Origin: Verrucomicrobiota bacterium
GTDB taxonomy: Bacteria > Verrucomicrobiota > Lentisphaeria > Oligosphaerales > Oligosphaeraceae
DNA: 13,336 nucleotides
Reading direction: 5' to 3'
NCBI GenBank assembly: GCA_022709995.1
Contig: JAKLHU010000010.1
Coordinates: 1-13,336, forward strand
In this document: in pieces, positions 1 to 13,336 of the stretch
Layout: each line of letters begins with the position of its first letter
Position numbering within the stretch: the stretch's first letter is position 1
Position numbers and translations under genes: made by a program
Notes under the pieces: generated by a model
What the model was told of the DNA's origin: nothing
The model's database searches: none
The model's input: the letters and a program-made list of their open reading frames with translations, nothing else

Positions 1-465
1 GAGGCAGCGGCCGGTGATGCCGAGCTTCCGGAGCACGCCCGAGAAGACCTTCGTCTTCGGCGCCTCCAGCTTCAGCCCATCGATCACCACCACCTGGCCG
101 TCGCGGAACTTCGCGAAGAGGGCCGACCTCAGGGCCCGGGACCGCATCTTCTTGGGGATCGAGTAGGAGTAGTCGCGGGGGTGGGGACCGAAGGTGATGC
201 CTCCGCCTCGCCAGAGAGGGGACTTCTTCGTCCCCGCCCGGGCCCGGCCGGTGCCCTTCTGGCGCCACGGCTTGGCGCCGCCGCCGGCGACCATGCCACG
301 GGTCTTGGTAGAGGCGGTGCCGGAGCGCATCCGGGCGTGAAAGGCGACCACCGAATCCTTGACGGCCTGCTCGCCCCGGCCGCGTTCCAGCCAGGTGTCC
401 TGAATATCGTAGCTGGCGCCGGAATCGGCGCCGCTGCTGGTTTTAACGGGTATTGTCGTTGCCAT
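1..465 (-). CDS. rplD: 50S ribosomal protein L4, N-terminal 155 residues (cut by window edge)
   Basis: L4 is a primary 23S rRNA-binding protein of the large subunit. Its long loop lines the peptide exit tunnel, and in some bacteria it represses its own operon. The reading frame opens at an ATG (465-463) and stays open to base 1, giving 155 codons, so roughly the last quarter of the protein is missing. The diagnostic L4 block is present around residues 64-95: [14 protein letters not shown], then [11 protein letters not shown] and PRDYSY, followed by [13 protein letters not shown] and, later, LEAPKTK. The Lys of KPWRQKGTG, near a known macrolide-resistance position in E. coli, is unchanged. It follows rplC by 20 bases with a purine-rich GGGGAG about 12 bases before the ATG, as expected in the S10 operon order rpsJ-rplC-rplD. 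The product is certain; only the C-terminus is unseen. Confidence 0.96.
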   Translation of the reverse strand, partial: MATTIPVKTSSGADSGASYDIQDTWLERGRGEQAVKDSVVAFHARMRSGTASTKTRGMVAGGGAKPWRQKGTGRARAGTKKSPLWRGGGITFGPHPRDYSYSIPKKMRSRALRSALFAKFRDGQVVVIDGLKLEAPKTKVFSGVLRKLGITGRCL

Positions 466-485
466 GGTTATCTCTGCTCCCCGGG

Positions 486-1121
486 TTATTTTTTCACCGC
501 GTTGCGGATGATGACCAGGCCGCCGGTCGGGCCGGGAATGGCGCCCTTGACCAGCAGGAGGTTCTTATCCGCGCGAACTTGGACGACCTGCAGACTCTGG
601 ACGGTGCGGTTGACATTGCCCATGTGTCCAGGCATTCTGCGTCTCTTGTAAACTTTGCCAGGGGCGGCGCACATGCCGATGGAGCCGGTCCGGCGTTCCC
701 AGGCGCCGCCGTGGCTGGCGCGGCCGCCGCCGAATTTCCAGCGGCGGACGACGCCGGCGAAGCCGCGGCCCTTGGTGCGGCCGGTGACGTCGACGAATTC
801 ATTGGCAGCGAACAGGTCGGCGCCGAGCTTGTCGCCGACCTGGTATTCGGGATCGGCGTCGAGGCGGACTTCGCGGATGATGGCGGGCGGAGTGGCTTGC
901 TGGCCGGCGGGGACGAGATTGCCGAGGACGGCTTTGGAGACGTTCTTGGCTTTGCGGGAGCCGAAGCCCAGCTGGACGGCGCAATAGCCGTCTTTGGACT
1001 GCGTCTTGAGAGCGATGACCGGGCAGGGACCGACTTCAATCGCGGTCACCGGCACCATCACGCCCGTTTCAGTGTACACATGGGTCATGCCCAATTTTTT
1101 GCCTATCAGACCTTTTTTCAT
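486..1121 (-). CDS. rplC: 50S ribosomal protein L3
   Basis: L3 binds 23S rRNA early in large-subunit assembly and reaches towards the peptidyl-transferase centre. The 211-residue product begins [13 protein letters not shown], the usual L3 N-terminus. It contains [15 protein letters not shown] (about 114-128), GSIGM (146-150), [16 protein letters not shown] (154-169) and [12 protein letters not shown] (188-199). I chose the ATG at 1121 because GGGAG lies 7 bases upstream and the protein then starts where the family does. An in-frame ATG six codons earlier (1139) overlaps the rpsJ stop and is less likely. At the position of the Gln that PrmB methylates in E. coli (GQMGN), this protein has His166 (GHMGN), so that modification cannot occur here; I believe His at this site is common in other bacteria. 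The gene lies 14 bases after rpsJ and 20 before rplD. Confidence 0.97.
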   Translation of the reverse strand: MKKGLIGKKLGMTHVYTETGVMVPVTAIEVGPCPVIALKTQSKDGYCAVQLGFGSRKAKNVSKAVLGNLVPAGQQATPPAIIREVRLDADPEYQVGDKLGADLFAANEFVDVTGRTKGRGFAGVVRRWKFGGGRASHGGAWERRTGSIGMCAAPGKVYKRRRMPGHMGNVNRTVQSLQVVQVRADKNLLLVKGAIPGPTGGLVIIRNAVKK

Positions 1122-1128
1122 GAGTCTT

Positions 1129-1133
1129 CTCCC
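1129..1133 (-). promoter_or_regulatory. Ribosome binding site deciding the rplC start
   Basis: The minus strand reads GGGAG seven bases before the ATG at 1121. It selects this start over the in-frame ATG at 1139, which overlaps the rpsJ stop codon as ATGA and has no suitably spaced purine stretch of its own that I can see. Confidence 0.6.
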
Positions 1134-1135
1134 GG

Positions 1136-1447
1136 TCATATCTTGATGATGATGTCAACGCCGGCCGGAAGATTGAGCTTGCGCAGCTCTTCGACGGTGT
1201 TGGTGTTGGGGTTGATGATATCGAGCACGCGTTTATGCGTGCGGATTTCGAACTGCTCCATGGATTTCTTGTCGACATGGGGCGAACGATTGACGGTGAA
1301 GCGTTCGATGCGGGTCGGCAGGGGGATCGGGCCGGCGATTCTGGCGCCGGTGCGTTTGACCGTATTGACGATCTCCGCGGTGGACTGATCCAGAATCGTG
1401 TGCTCGAAGGCCTGCAACCGGATACGGATGGTTTGACTGTTAGCCAT
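1136..1447 (-). CDS. rpsJ: 30S ribosomal protein S10
   Basis: S10 (NusE) is a 30S head protein that also joins NusB in transcription antitermination and links the ribosome to NusG. The 103-residue product has the family's usual length and motifs: [10 protein letters not shown] (7-16), [20 protein letters not shown] (26-45), [11 protein letters not shown] (48-58) and [11 protein letters not shown] (67-77). The His-Val pair of the loop linked to tigecycline/tetracycline sensitivity is conserved. It starts with ATG 30 bases after the EF-G stop; only a weak AGG is seen upstream. Normally tuf lies between fusA and rpsJ, but here EF-G is followed directly by S10. The gene is clearly part of the same minus-strand operon as rpsL, rpsG and rplC. 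Identification is unambiguous. Confidence 0.97.
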   Translation of the reverse strand: MANSQTIRIRLQAFEHTILDQSTAEIVNTVKRTGARIAGPIPLPTRIERFTVNRSPHVDKKSMEQFEIRTHKRVLDIINPNTNTVEELRKLNLPAGVDIIIKI

Positions 1448-1477
1448 GTTCGGGTCAACCTAGCCTGTTGATGGGGG

Positions 1478-3481
1478 TTACGGGAGGTGGTCCAAGGGGG
1501 CTGGCTCATACGCCGACGGTTCGGCGACAAAGTCAGCCCGGCCGCCGCTGAGCGATCGGATGGCGGATGCGTATCCGAGCAGCTCGGCGAGGGGGACCAG
1601 GGCGGCGATTCGAGCAGCTCCAAGCGCCAACGAGTCAACCTCGGTGATTCGTGCTCGCCGGGCCGAGAGGTCGGCGATGACGGCGCCAAGGTGATCCTGG
1701 GGCGTGCTCACTTCAAGACGCATAACCGGTTCCATTTTGACCCTCCTGGCCTTGGCTATGGCATCGGCCAGGGCCAGACGGGTGGCGGTGAGGAACGCCA
1801 ATGCTGCCGCTTTGCCTGCATCGTGCTCGGCGGCAGCGATTCGGATACGCATATCGGTCAGCGGGAAGCCGTCGGCTTCCGCGTTGATGAAATCCCGGAT
1901 TCCGGCGGCGATTGCTTCGCGCTGGTCTTCGGGCCAGTCGGCGCTGTCGGGAGGGAAAAGAACCTCCAGGCCGGCGCCGTTATGTAAAGGCATGACTTCG
2001 AGTTCGAGGTCAGCCGTGATGATTTGCTCCTGATTGGCCAGTTTCTTCACAAAATGATAGGCGGTGGCGGCCGGGGCGGCGATCGTGTCGCGGTATTCGA
2101 CTTTGCCGTTTCCGGCCCGGGTGTCGATGCCGAAGTCGGTTTTGATGCGATCGCGGACGACGTCTAGGTGGAGTTCGCCCATGCCGGCGAGGGTCCACTG
2201 TCCGGGCAGGGGCCCCGGTTTGGCCTTCAGGGTGGGGTCTTCCCGGCAGAACCGCTGCAGGGCGGCTTCGAAGCTGGCGGCGGGGGTGCCGGCGGCCGGT
2301 TCGATGACCGTGCTGACAACGGGCTCGGGGAAAGCCATGCTGGTGGTGATGGCCGGATGAGGGCCGGTGGCAAGGGCATCTCCTGTTCGAAGGGCTGTTC
2401 CGACGCCGCTGACGGCCACGATATCGCCGGGGCCAGCGCCGTTGATCGGATCAAACATCTCGGCAAAAACGCGGTAAAGCCGGGTTGGGGTGAAGTACTC
2501 CTGACTGCGGGCATTCCAAATTGGGCGGTCGACGGTCAACGTTCCGGTGTATATTCTCACATAGGCGATGGATTCTTCCGGGTCGCCCTGGTCGATGACT
2601 TTGAAGACGGTTGCGGAGAGTTCGTCGGAGCGGTCGGACGGGGCCGGATGGCGGTCGGGCGGCGAAGGCAGATAGTCACGGACGGCGTCGAGCAGCTGCG
2701 GCACGCCGACATTGCGCAAGGCGCTGCCGAACAGGACCGGGACCAGATTGCGGCGGATGACCGCTCGTCGCAAGGCTGCCCGCAGGATTTCCGGAGGCGG
2801 GGTGGTGTTCTCCAAGTAGGCGTTGAGAATGACGTCATCGCTTTCGGCCAGGCATTCGATCAGGTGGCTGCGGGCGGTCAAGGCGTCGGGATTGGCGGCG
2901 AAATCGAGTTTGTGGCCGGTCGGCTGGCCGTCGGGGCTGATCACTTCTCCGGTCAGCAGGTCGGCCAGGCCGCAGTTGCCGTCGCCCCGGTCGAGGGGAA
3001 ACTGCAGGGGGACGGCGTTGACGAGCAGTTTTTCCTTGAGTTGGCGCACGACCCGGTGGTGGTCGGCGCCGGGGCGATCGAGTTTGTTGATGAAGGCGAT
3101 GATCGGGATGGCGTGGCGCCGGGCTTGGCGCCAGACGGTTTCGGACTGGGCCTGGACTCCGCGCAAGGCGCAGAAGACGGCGATGGCCCCGTCCATCACG
3201 GACAATGTCCTCTCGACTTCCGCCGTGAAGTCGATATGTCCCGGGGTGTCGATGACGTTGATTTGGGTCTGGTTCCAGGTGCAGGTGACGGCGGCGCTGA
3301 TGATGCTGATTCCCCGCTGCCTTTCCTGCGGCAGGGAATCGGTCACCGTGTTGCCGTCCTGCACATCCCCCATATAGCGGATCGTTCCGGTGTTATAGAG
3401 AATGCGCTCGGTCAGCGTCGTCTTGCCGGCGTCGATATGGGCGATGATGCCGACATTGCGAATGGCATCAGCAGGCCACAT
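1478..3481 (-). CDS. fusA: Elongation factor G, mitochondrial/spd EF-G2-like (probable ribosome-recycling type)
   Basis: This is a translational GTPase of the EF-G family, 667 residues against about 700 for ordinary EF-G. GTPase motifs are complete: AHIDAGKTT (14-22), RGIS (56-59), DTPGH (78-82, His82 catalytic), NKLD (132-135) and GSA (252-254). Domain III has GMGELHLD (433-440); domain V has VPLAELLGYASAIRSLS (629-645). Several stretches, recalled from memory, resemble human EFG2 (GFM2) more than bacterial EF-G: MGDVQDGNTVTD, VWRQARRH, VPVLFGSALRN, and LANQEQIITADLEL in domain IV. The Gly-rich GGRGQ(Y/F)G element and the HEVDSSE segment of translocating EF-G are absent. EFG2 proteins split ribosomes with RRF rather than translocate, so I infer recycling, with the translocase encoded elsewhere. 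Switch I has Ser59 instead of Thr. The ATG start (3481) has no clear Shine-Dalgarno sequence, and codon use is looser than in rpoB/rpoC. It may still be annotated simply as fusA. Confidence 0.93.
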   Translation of the reverse strand: MWPADAIRNVGIIAHIDAGKTTLTERILYNTGTIRYMGDVQDGNTVTDSLPQERQRGISIISAAVTCTWNQTQINVIDTPGHIDFTAEVERTLSVMDGAIAVFCALRGVQAQSETVWRQARRHAIPIIAFINKLDRPGADHHRVVRQLKEKLLVNAVPLQFPLDRGDGNCGLADLLTGEVISPDGQPTGHKLDFAANPDALTARSHLIECLAESDDVILNAYLENTTPPPEILRAALRRAVIRRNLVPVLFGSALRNVGVPQLLDAVRDYLPSPPDRHPAPSDRSDELSATVFKVIDQGDPEESIAYVRIYTGTLTVDRPIWNARSQEYFTPTRLYRVFAEMFDPINGAGPGDIVAVSGVGTALRTGDALATGPHPAITTSMAFPEPVVSTVIEPAAGTPAASFEAALQRFCREDPTLKAKPGPLPGQWTLAGMGELHLDVVRDRIKTDFGIDTRAGNGKVEYRDTIAAPAATAYHFVKKLANQEQIITADLELEVMPLHNGAGLEVLFPPDSADWPEDQREAIAAGIRDFINAEADGFPLTDMRIRIAAAEHDAGKAAALAFLTATRLALADAIAKARRVKMEPVMRLEVSTPQDHLGAVIADLSARRARITEVDSLALGAARIAALVPLAELLGYASAIRSLSGGRADFVAEPSAYEPAPLDHLP

Positions 3482-3535
3482 CGGATACCGCGCGTTGGAT
3501 GGTGGATGGTTGCGGAAAGGAGCGGTGTTTCCCGG

Positions 3536-3557
3536 CCGGCCTCGGGAGACGAGCCGG
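3536..3557 (-). other. Small hairpin in the rpsG-fusA gap
   Basis: Within the 99-base gap between rpsG and the EF-G gene, CCGG-C-CTCG (3536-3544) can pair with CGAG-CCGG (3550-3557). This gives an eight-pair stem with one bulged base and a five-base loop. On the minus strand it is not followed by a T-run, so it does not look like a terminator. It could reduce or couple expression of the EF-G gene, which has no obvious ribosome binding site, but this is a guess. Confidence 0.3.
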
Positions 3558-3580
3558 AAAACGGGGGGACGGGGAGAGGC

Positions 3581-4051
3581 TTACCAGCGGTAGTGGGCAA
3601 ACGCCTTGTTGGCATTGGCCATCTTGTGGGTATCGTCCTTCTTCTTGACGGCGTTGCCGGTGTTGTCGAAGGCGTCGAGAAGTTCACCGGCCAGGGACTG
3701 GGCCATGGCCATGCCGCGGCGGCCGCGGGCATAGCCGACGATCCAGCGCAGGGCGACGGCCGCCTGCCGCTCAACCGGCACTTCGAGGGGGACCTGGTAG
3801 GTCGCGCCGCCGACGCGGCGGCTCTTCACTTCCAGGCGCGGCTTCACGTTTTCGAGCGCCTGCTGGAAGACTTCCAGCGGGTCAACGTCTTTCTTCTTCG
3901 CCTTGATGATGTCCATGGCATCGTAGACGATGCCCTGGGCGACGGTCTTCTTCCCGCGTTCCATCACAGTGTTGATGAGGCGGGCGATGATCTCGCTGTT
4001 GAAGCGGATGTCCGGAGTGACCGGACGCTTGTCTGATTTACGTCTTCTCAT
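3581..4051 (-). CDS. rpsG: 30S ribosomal protein S7
   Basis: S7 starts assembly of the 30S head, binds 16S rRNA near the decoding centre and, in E. coli, represses the str operon. The product is 156 residues, the typical bacterial length. It shows the family landmarks: [19 protein letters not shown] at the N-terminus, [23 protein letters not shown] (25-47), [23 protein letters not shown] (66-88), [14 protein letters not shown] (100-113), LAGELLDA (119-126) and [10 protein letters not shown] at the end. It lies 22 bases after rpsL, with AGGGA about ten bases before its ATG, and is evidently co-transcribed with it. A 99-base gap separates it from the EF-G gene. No anomalies are seen. Confidence 0.97.
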   Translation of the reverse strand: MRRRKSDKRPVTPDIRFNSEIIARLINTVMERGKKTVAQGIVYDAMDIIKAKKKDVDPLEVFQQALENVKPRLEVKSRRVGGATYQVPLEVPVERQAAVALRWIVGYARGRRGMAMAQSLAGELLDAFDNTGNAVKKKDDTHKMANANKAFAHYRW

Positions 4052-4073
4052 TATTGGTCATTCCCTGGACAGG

Positions 4074-4490
4074 TTATTTCTTCTTGGCTCCGCCCTTGGC
4101 GGCGGCGCCGGCGGCGCCGGCTTTCGGCCGTTTGGTGCCGTACTTCGAACGGCCTTGACGGCGCTTGTCAATTCCGAGGGTGTCGAGGGACCCGCGCACA
4201 ATATGATAGCGGACGCCGGGGAGGTCGCGGACACGGCCGCCGCGGACCAGGACGACGCTGTGCTCCTGGAGGTTGTGGCCTTCGCCGCCGATATAGGCGG
4301 TGACTTCCAGGCCGTTCGTCAAGCGCACCCTGGCGATTTTCCGCATGGCGGAATTCGGCTTCTTGGGGGTGCGGGTCGTGACTTGAAGGCAGACCCCGCG
4401 GCGCTGCGGGCACCCGGCGATGGCGCGGACGCGGCTCTTGCGCGGCTTGGCCTGGCGCCCATTTCGTACCAATTGATTGATTGTCGGCAT
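4074..4490 (-). CDS. rpsL: 30S ribosomal protein S12 with natural Arg88
   Basis: S12 sits at the decoding centre of the 30S subunit, controls tRNA selection accuracy and is the classic streptomycin target protein. The 138-residue product has [12 protein letters not shown] at the start, CPQRRGVC (27-34), [11 protein letters not shown] (41-51), [17 protein letters not shown] (62-78) and [13 protein letters not shown] (84-96). Lys43 is intact, but the residue equivalent to Lys88 is Arg (codon CGC, 4227-4229), a known streptomycin-resistance substitution in other species. After the usual end KRPKA, a 14-residue Ala/Gly/Lys tail is added. A good AGGA lies six bases before the ATG. This is the first gene of its transcription unit, directly downstream of a promoter and, before that, the rpoC terminator. 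Identification is certain. Confidence 0.97.
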   Translation of the reverse strand: MPTINQLVRNGRQAKPRKSRVRAIAGCPQRRGVCLQVTTRTPKKPNSAMRKIARVRLTNGLEVTAYIGGEGHNLQEHSVVLVRGGRVRDLPGVRYHIVRGSLDTLGIDKRRQGRSKYGTKRPKAGAAGAAAKGGAKKK

Positions 4491-4533
4491 CTTGCTTCCT
4501 GTGTAATAATCACAACTAGAAAATTGAACTATT

Positions 4534-4561
4534 AATTTACCGTCTTGACCGATATTGTCAA
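4534..4561 (-). promoter_or_regulatory. Sigma70-like promoter of the rpsL operon
   Basis: On the minus strand a perfect TTGACA (4561-4556) is followed after 16 bases by TAAATT (4539-4534, four of six matches to TATAAT) in an AT-rich patch inside otherwise GC-rich DNA. The predicted start is near 4527, giving a 5' leader of roughly 37 bases before the rpsL ATG. It lies just downstream of the rpoC terminator, where a new promoter would be needed. An inverted repeat TTGAC-7-GTCAA (4545-4561) overlaps the -35 box and could be an operator or chance. Confidence 0.6.
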
Positions 4562-4585
4562 TGCCAATGCGAACAAATAACCGGG

Positions 4586-4628
4586 AAAAAGCGCCGCCGG
4601 GGTGGCAAGGGCGCCTTTTCCGGCGGCG
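4586..4628 (-). terminator. Rho-independent terminator after rpoC
   Basis: Beginning 20 bases after the rpoC stop, the minus strand reads CGCCGCCGG (4628-4620), a 19-base loop, CCGGCGGCG (4600-4592), one C and then TTTTT (4590-4586). The nine-pair GC stem is perfect and the loop can pair further internally (AAGG with CCTT). Stem plus T-run is the classic intrinsic terminator form. It should end, or at least attenuate, rpoBC transcription ahead of rpsL. Confidence 0.75.
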
Positions 4629-4647
4629 GGCAACCGCGGGTTGGCGC

Positions 4648-8880
<4,233 letters not shown>

Positions 8881-8888
8881 GGAAGTGA

Positions 8889-8894
8889 CCCTCC
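8889..8894 (-). promoter_or_regulatory. Ribosome binding site pointing to a TTG start for rpoC
   Basis: The minus strand reads GGAGGG (8894-8889), then eight bases, then TTG at 8880. The in-frame ATG at 8868 would be about 20 bases from this site, too far for normal use; only a weak GGA lies nearer to it. This favours the non-ATG start. Confidence 0.5.
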
Positions 8895-8909
8895 ATTTTT
8901 TGCGTTCTA

Positions 8910-8960
8910 CCGGCTCGTCCGACCGTCGTCGCCGCCGCGGCGGAGCCGGGTCGGCGGCGA
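8910..8960 (-). other. Interleaved inverted repeats in the rpoB-rpoC gap
   Basis: On the minus strand, arm A is TCGCCGCC (8960-8953), arm B is CCGGCTC (8949-8943), A' is GGCGGCGA (8936-8929) and B' is GAGCCGG (8916-8910). Both pairs are perfect, eight and seven base pairs. Because the order is A-B-A'-B', the two stems either compete or form a pseudoknot-like fold. No T-run follows, so a simple terminator is unlikely; the rpoC ribosome binding site begins 15 bases downstream. It may be an RNA stability or regulatory element. GC-rich chance pairing is possible. Confidence 0.4.
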
Positions 8961-8966
8961 CCTTCG

Positions 8967-13049
<4,083 letters not shown>

Positions 13050-13284
13050 GCTTGTTTCCGCCCCAGATCGTTGGTTTTTGACCAGGCCCTCTCCCGCCGG
13101 CAACGGCGAAAACGGCCCGAAGCATAAAAACTTAGGTGATGGAAGTCGAAAGAATGCCGATGCGGTCTGACTGCCGGCGGTCGGCCGGCCGGCCGCGGTC
13201 GTGATCGCCGGAACAGCGCAACGCTTCCCGGCCAGTTCGGGCGGTGCCGCGGGGTGGTCGCGCGTGCAGGCGACAATCCAGTGC
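13050..13284. other. Divergent rpoB/pyrC intergenic region
   Basis: This 235-base stretch must carry the start signals for rpoB (minus) and probably pyrC (plus). The only AT-rich patch is near 13121-13138. I see no gene in it. It contains a 14-base perfect palindrome of GGCC units at 13182-13195 and a small stem (CGCCG, loop TTGC, CGGCG on the minus strand) near 13097-13110. Neither is followed by a T-run. Confidence 0.55.
13121..13150 (-). promoter_or_regulatory. Weak candidate promoter for rpoB
   Basis: On the minus strand TATGCT (13126-13121, four of six matches to the -10 consensus) lies 18 bases after TTCGAC (13150-13145), a poor -35. It is the only AT-rich patch upstream of rpoB, about 70 bases before the start codon. 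The call rests mainly on position, and the true promoter could be elsewhere. Confidence 0.22.
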
Positions 13285-13336
13285 ATGAGTTCTGCTGCCC
13301 CGGACACCCTGACCCTGACCCGTCCCGACGACTGGC
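13285..13336 (+). CDS. pyrC: Probable dihydroorotase (type II, PyrC), first 17 codons only
   Basis: Dihydroorotase closes the pyrimidine ring of carbamoyl-aspartate in de novo pyrimidine synthesis. Only 52 bases are inside the window, on the plus strand, reading MSSAAPDTLTLTRPDDW and then the first base of the next codon, C. E. coli-type PyrC begins with a short lead, then a strand ending RRPDDWHLHLRDG, whose two His residues bind the active-site zinc. The RPDDW match at the right distance from the start, followed by a codon starting with C (as His codons do), is specific though short. ATG 13285 is preferred; an in-frame GTG at 13264 is possible. No strong ribosome binding site is seen. It is transcribed away from rpoB and is unrelated to the transcription and translation genes beside it. 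Confidence 0.72.
   Translation, partial: MSSAAPDTLTLTRPDDW

Noticed and set aside
181..651. Plus-strand 156-codon open frame across rplD and rplC
   Set aside because: It is a shadow of two ribosomal protein genes, and its translation is low-complexity.
1122..1139. Six-codon longer L3 starting at ATG 1139 and overlapping the rpsJ stop
   Set aside because: ATG 1121 has a well-placed GGGAG and gives the normal L3 start. The overlap alone is weak evidence.
2168..4036. Plus-strand open frame of 622 codons opposite fusA and rpsG
   Set aside because: It runs across two clearly coding minus-strand genes and their gap, with no recognisable protein motif.
13081..13115. Sequence resembling the common CTCTCCCGCCGG-type intergenic repeat or a terminator upstream of rpoB
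   Set aside because: The second arm is not complementary beyond five bases, there is no T-run, and only one copy is present in the window.
13050..13307. 86-codon N-terminal extension of RpoB
   Set aside because: The frame is open, but the residues do not resemble RpoB, it would overlap the pyrC start, and ATG 13049 gives the normal family N-terminus.

Overview
This window is a GC-rich bacterial core-gene cluster. Almost everything is read from the minus strand. In transcription order it runs rpoB, rpoC, rpsL (S12), rpsG (S7), an elongation factor G gene, rpsJ (S10), rplC (L3) and the start of rplD (L4), which leaves the window at base 1. At the far right one gene points the other way: the first 17 codons of a gene that looks like pyrC (type II dihydroorotase).

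Region by region (minus-strand order): 13284-13050 is a 235-base divergent intergenic region between pyrC and rpoB. 13049-4648 holds the two large RNA polymerase subunits, separated by an 86-base gap with interleaved inverted repeats. 4647-4491 carries a convincing intrinsic terminator followed by a sigma70-like promoter, so rpoBC and the ribosomal-protein genes look like separate transcription units. 4490-1 is a merged str/S10-type operon with short gaps or none. The exceptions are the 99-base rpsG-fusA gap and the absence of tuf between fusA and rpsJ.

The organism cannot be named from this window. RpoB starts like members of the Planctomycetes-Verrucomicrobia-Lentisphaerae (PVC) group, beta' carries an SI3-type insertion, and the EF-G resembles the spirochaete/planctomycete/deltaproteobacterial and mitochondrial EF-G2 lineage. 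I lean towards a PVC bacterium, perhaps Lentisphaerota or Kiritimatiellota, with low confidence. Codon use is strongly biased in rpoB and rpoC and visibly looser in the EF-G gene.

I found no undescribed defence, mobile or biosynthetic system. Four points deserve a second look. The EF-G in the str operon is of the mitochondrial/spd EF-G2 (ribosome-recycling) type rather than an ordinary translocase. S12 naturally has Arg at position 88, a streptomycin-resistance residue. RpoB naturally has Asn at the E. coli 526 position (plus Cys at 520), a rifampicin-resistance site. rpoBC is detached from rplKAJL and lies next to a divergent pyrC.
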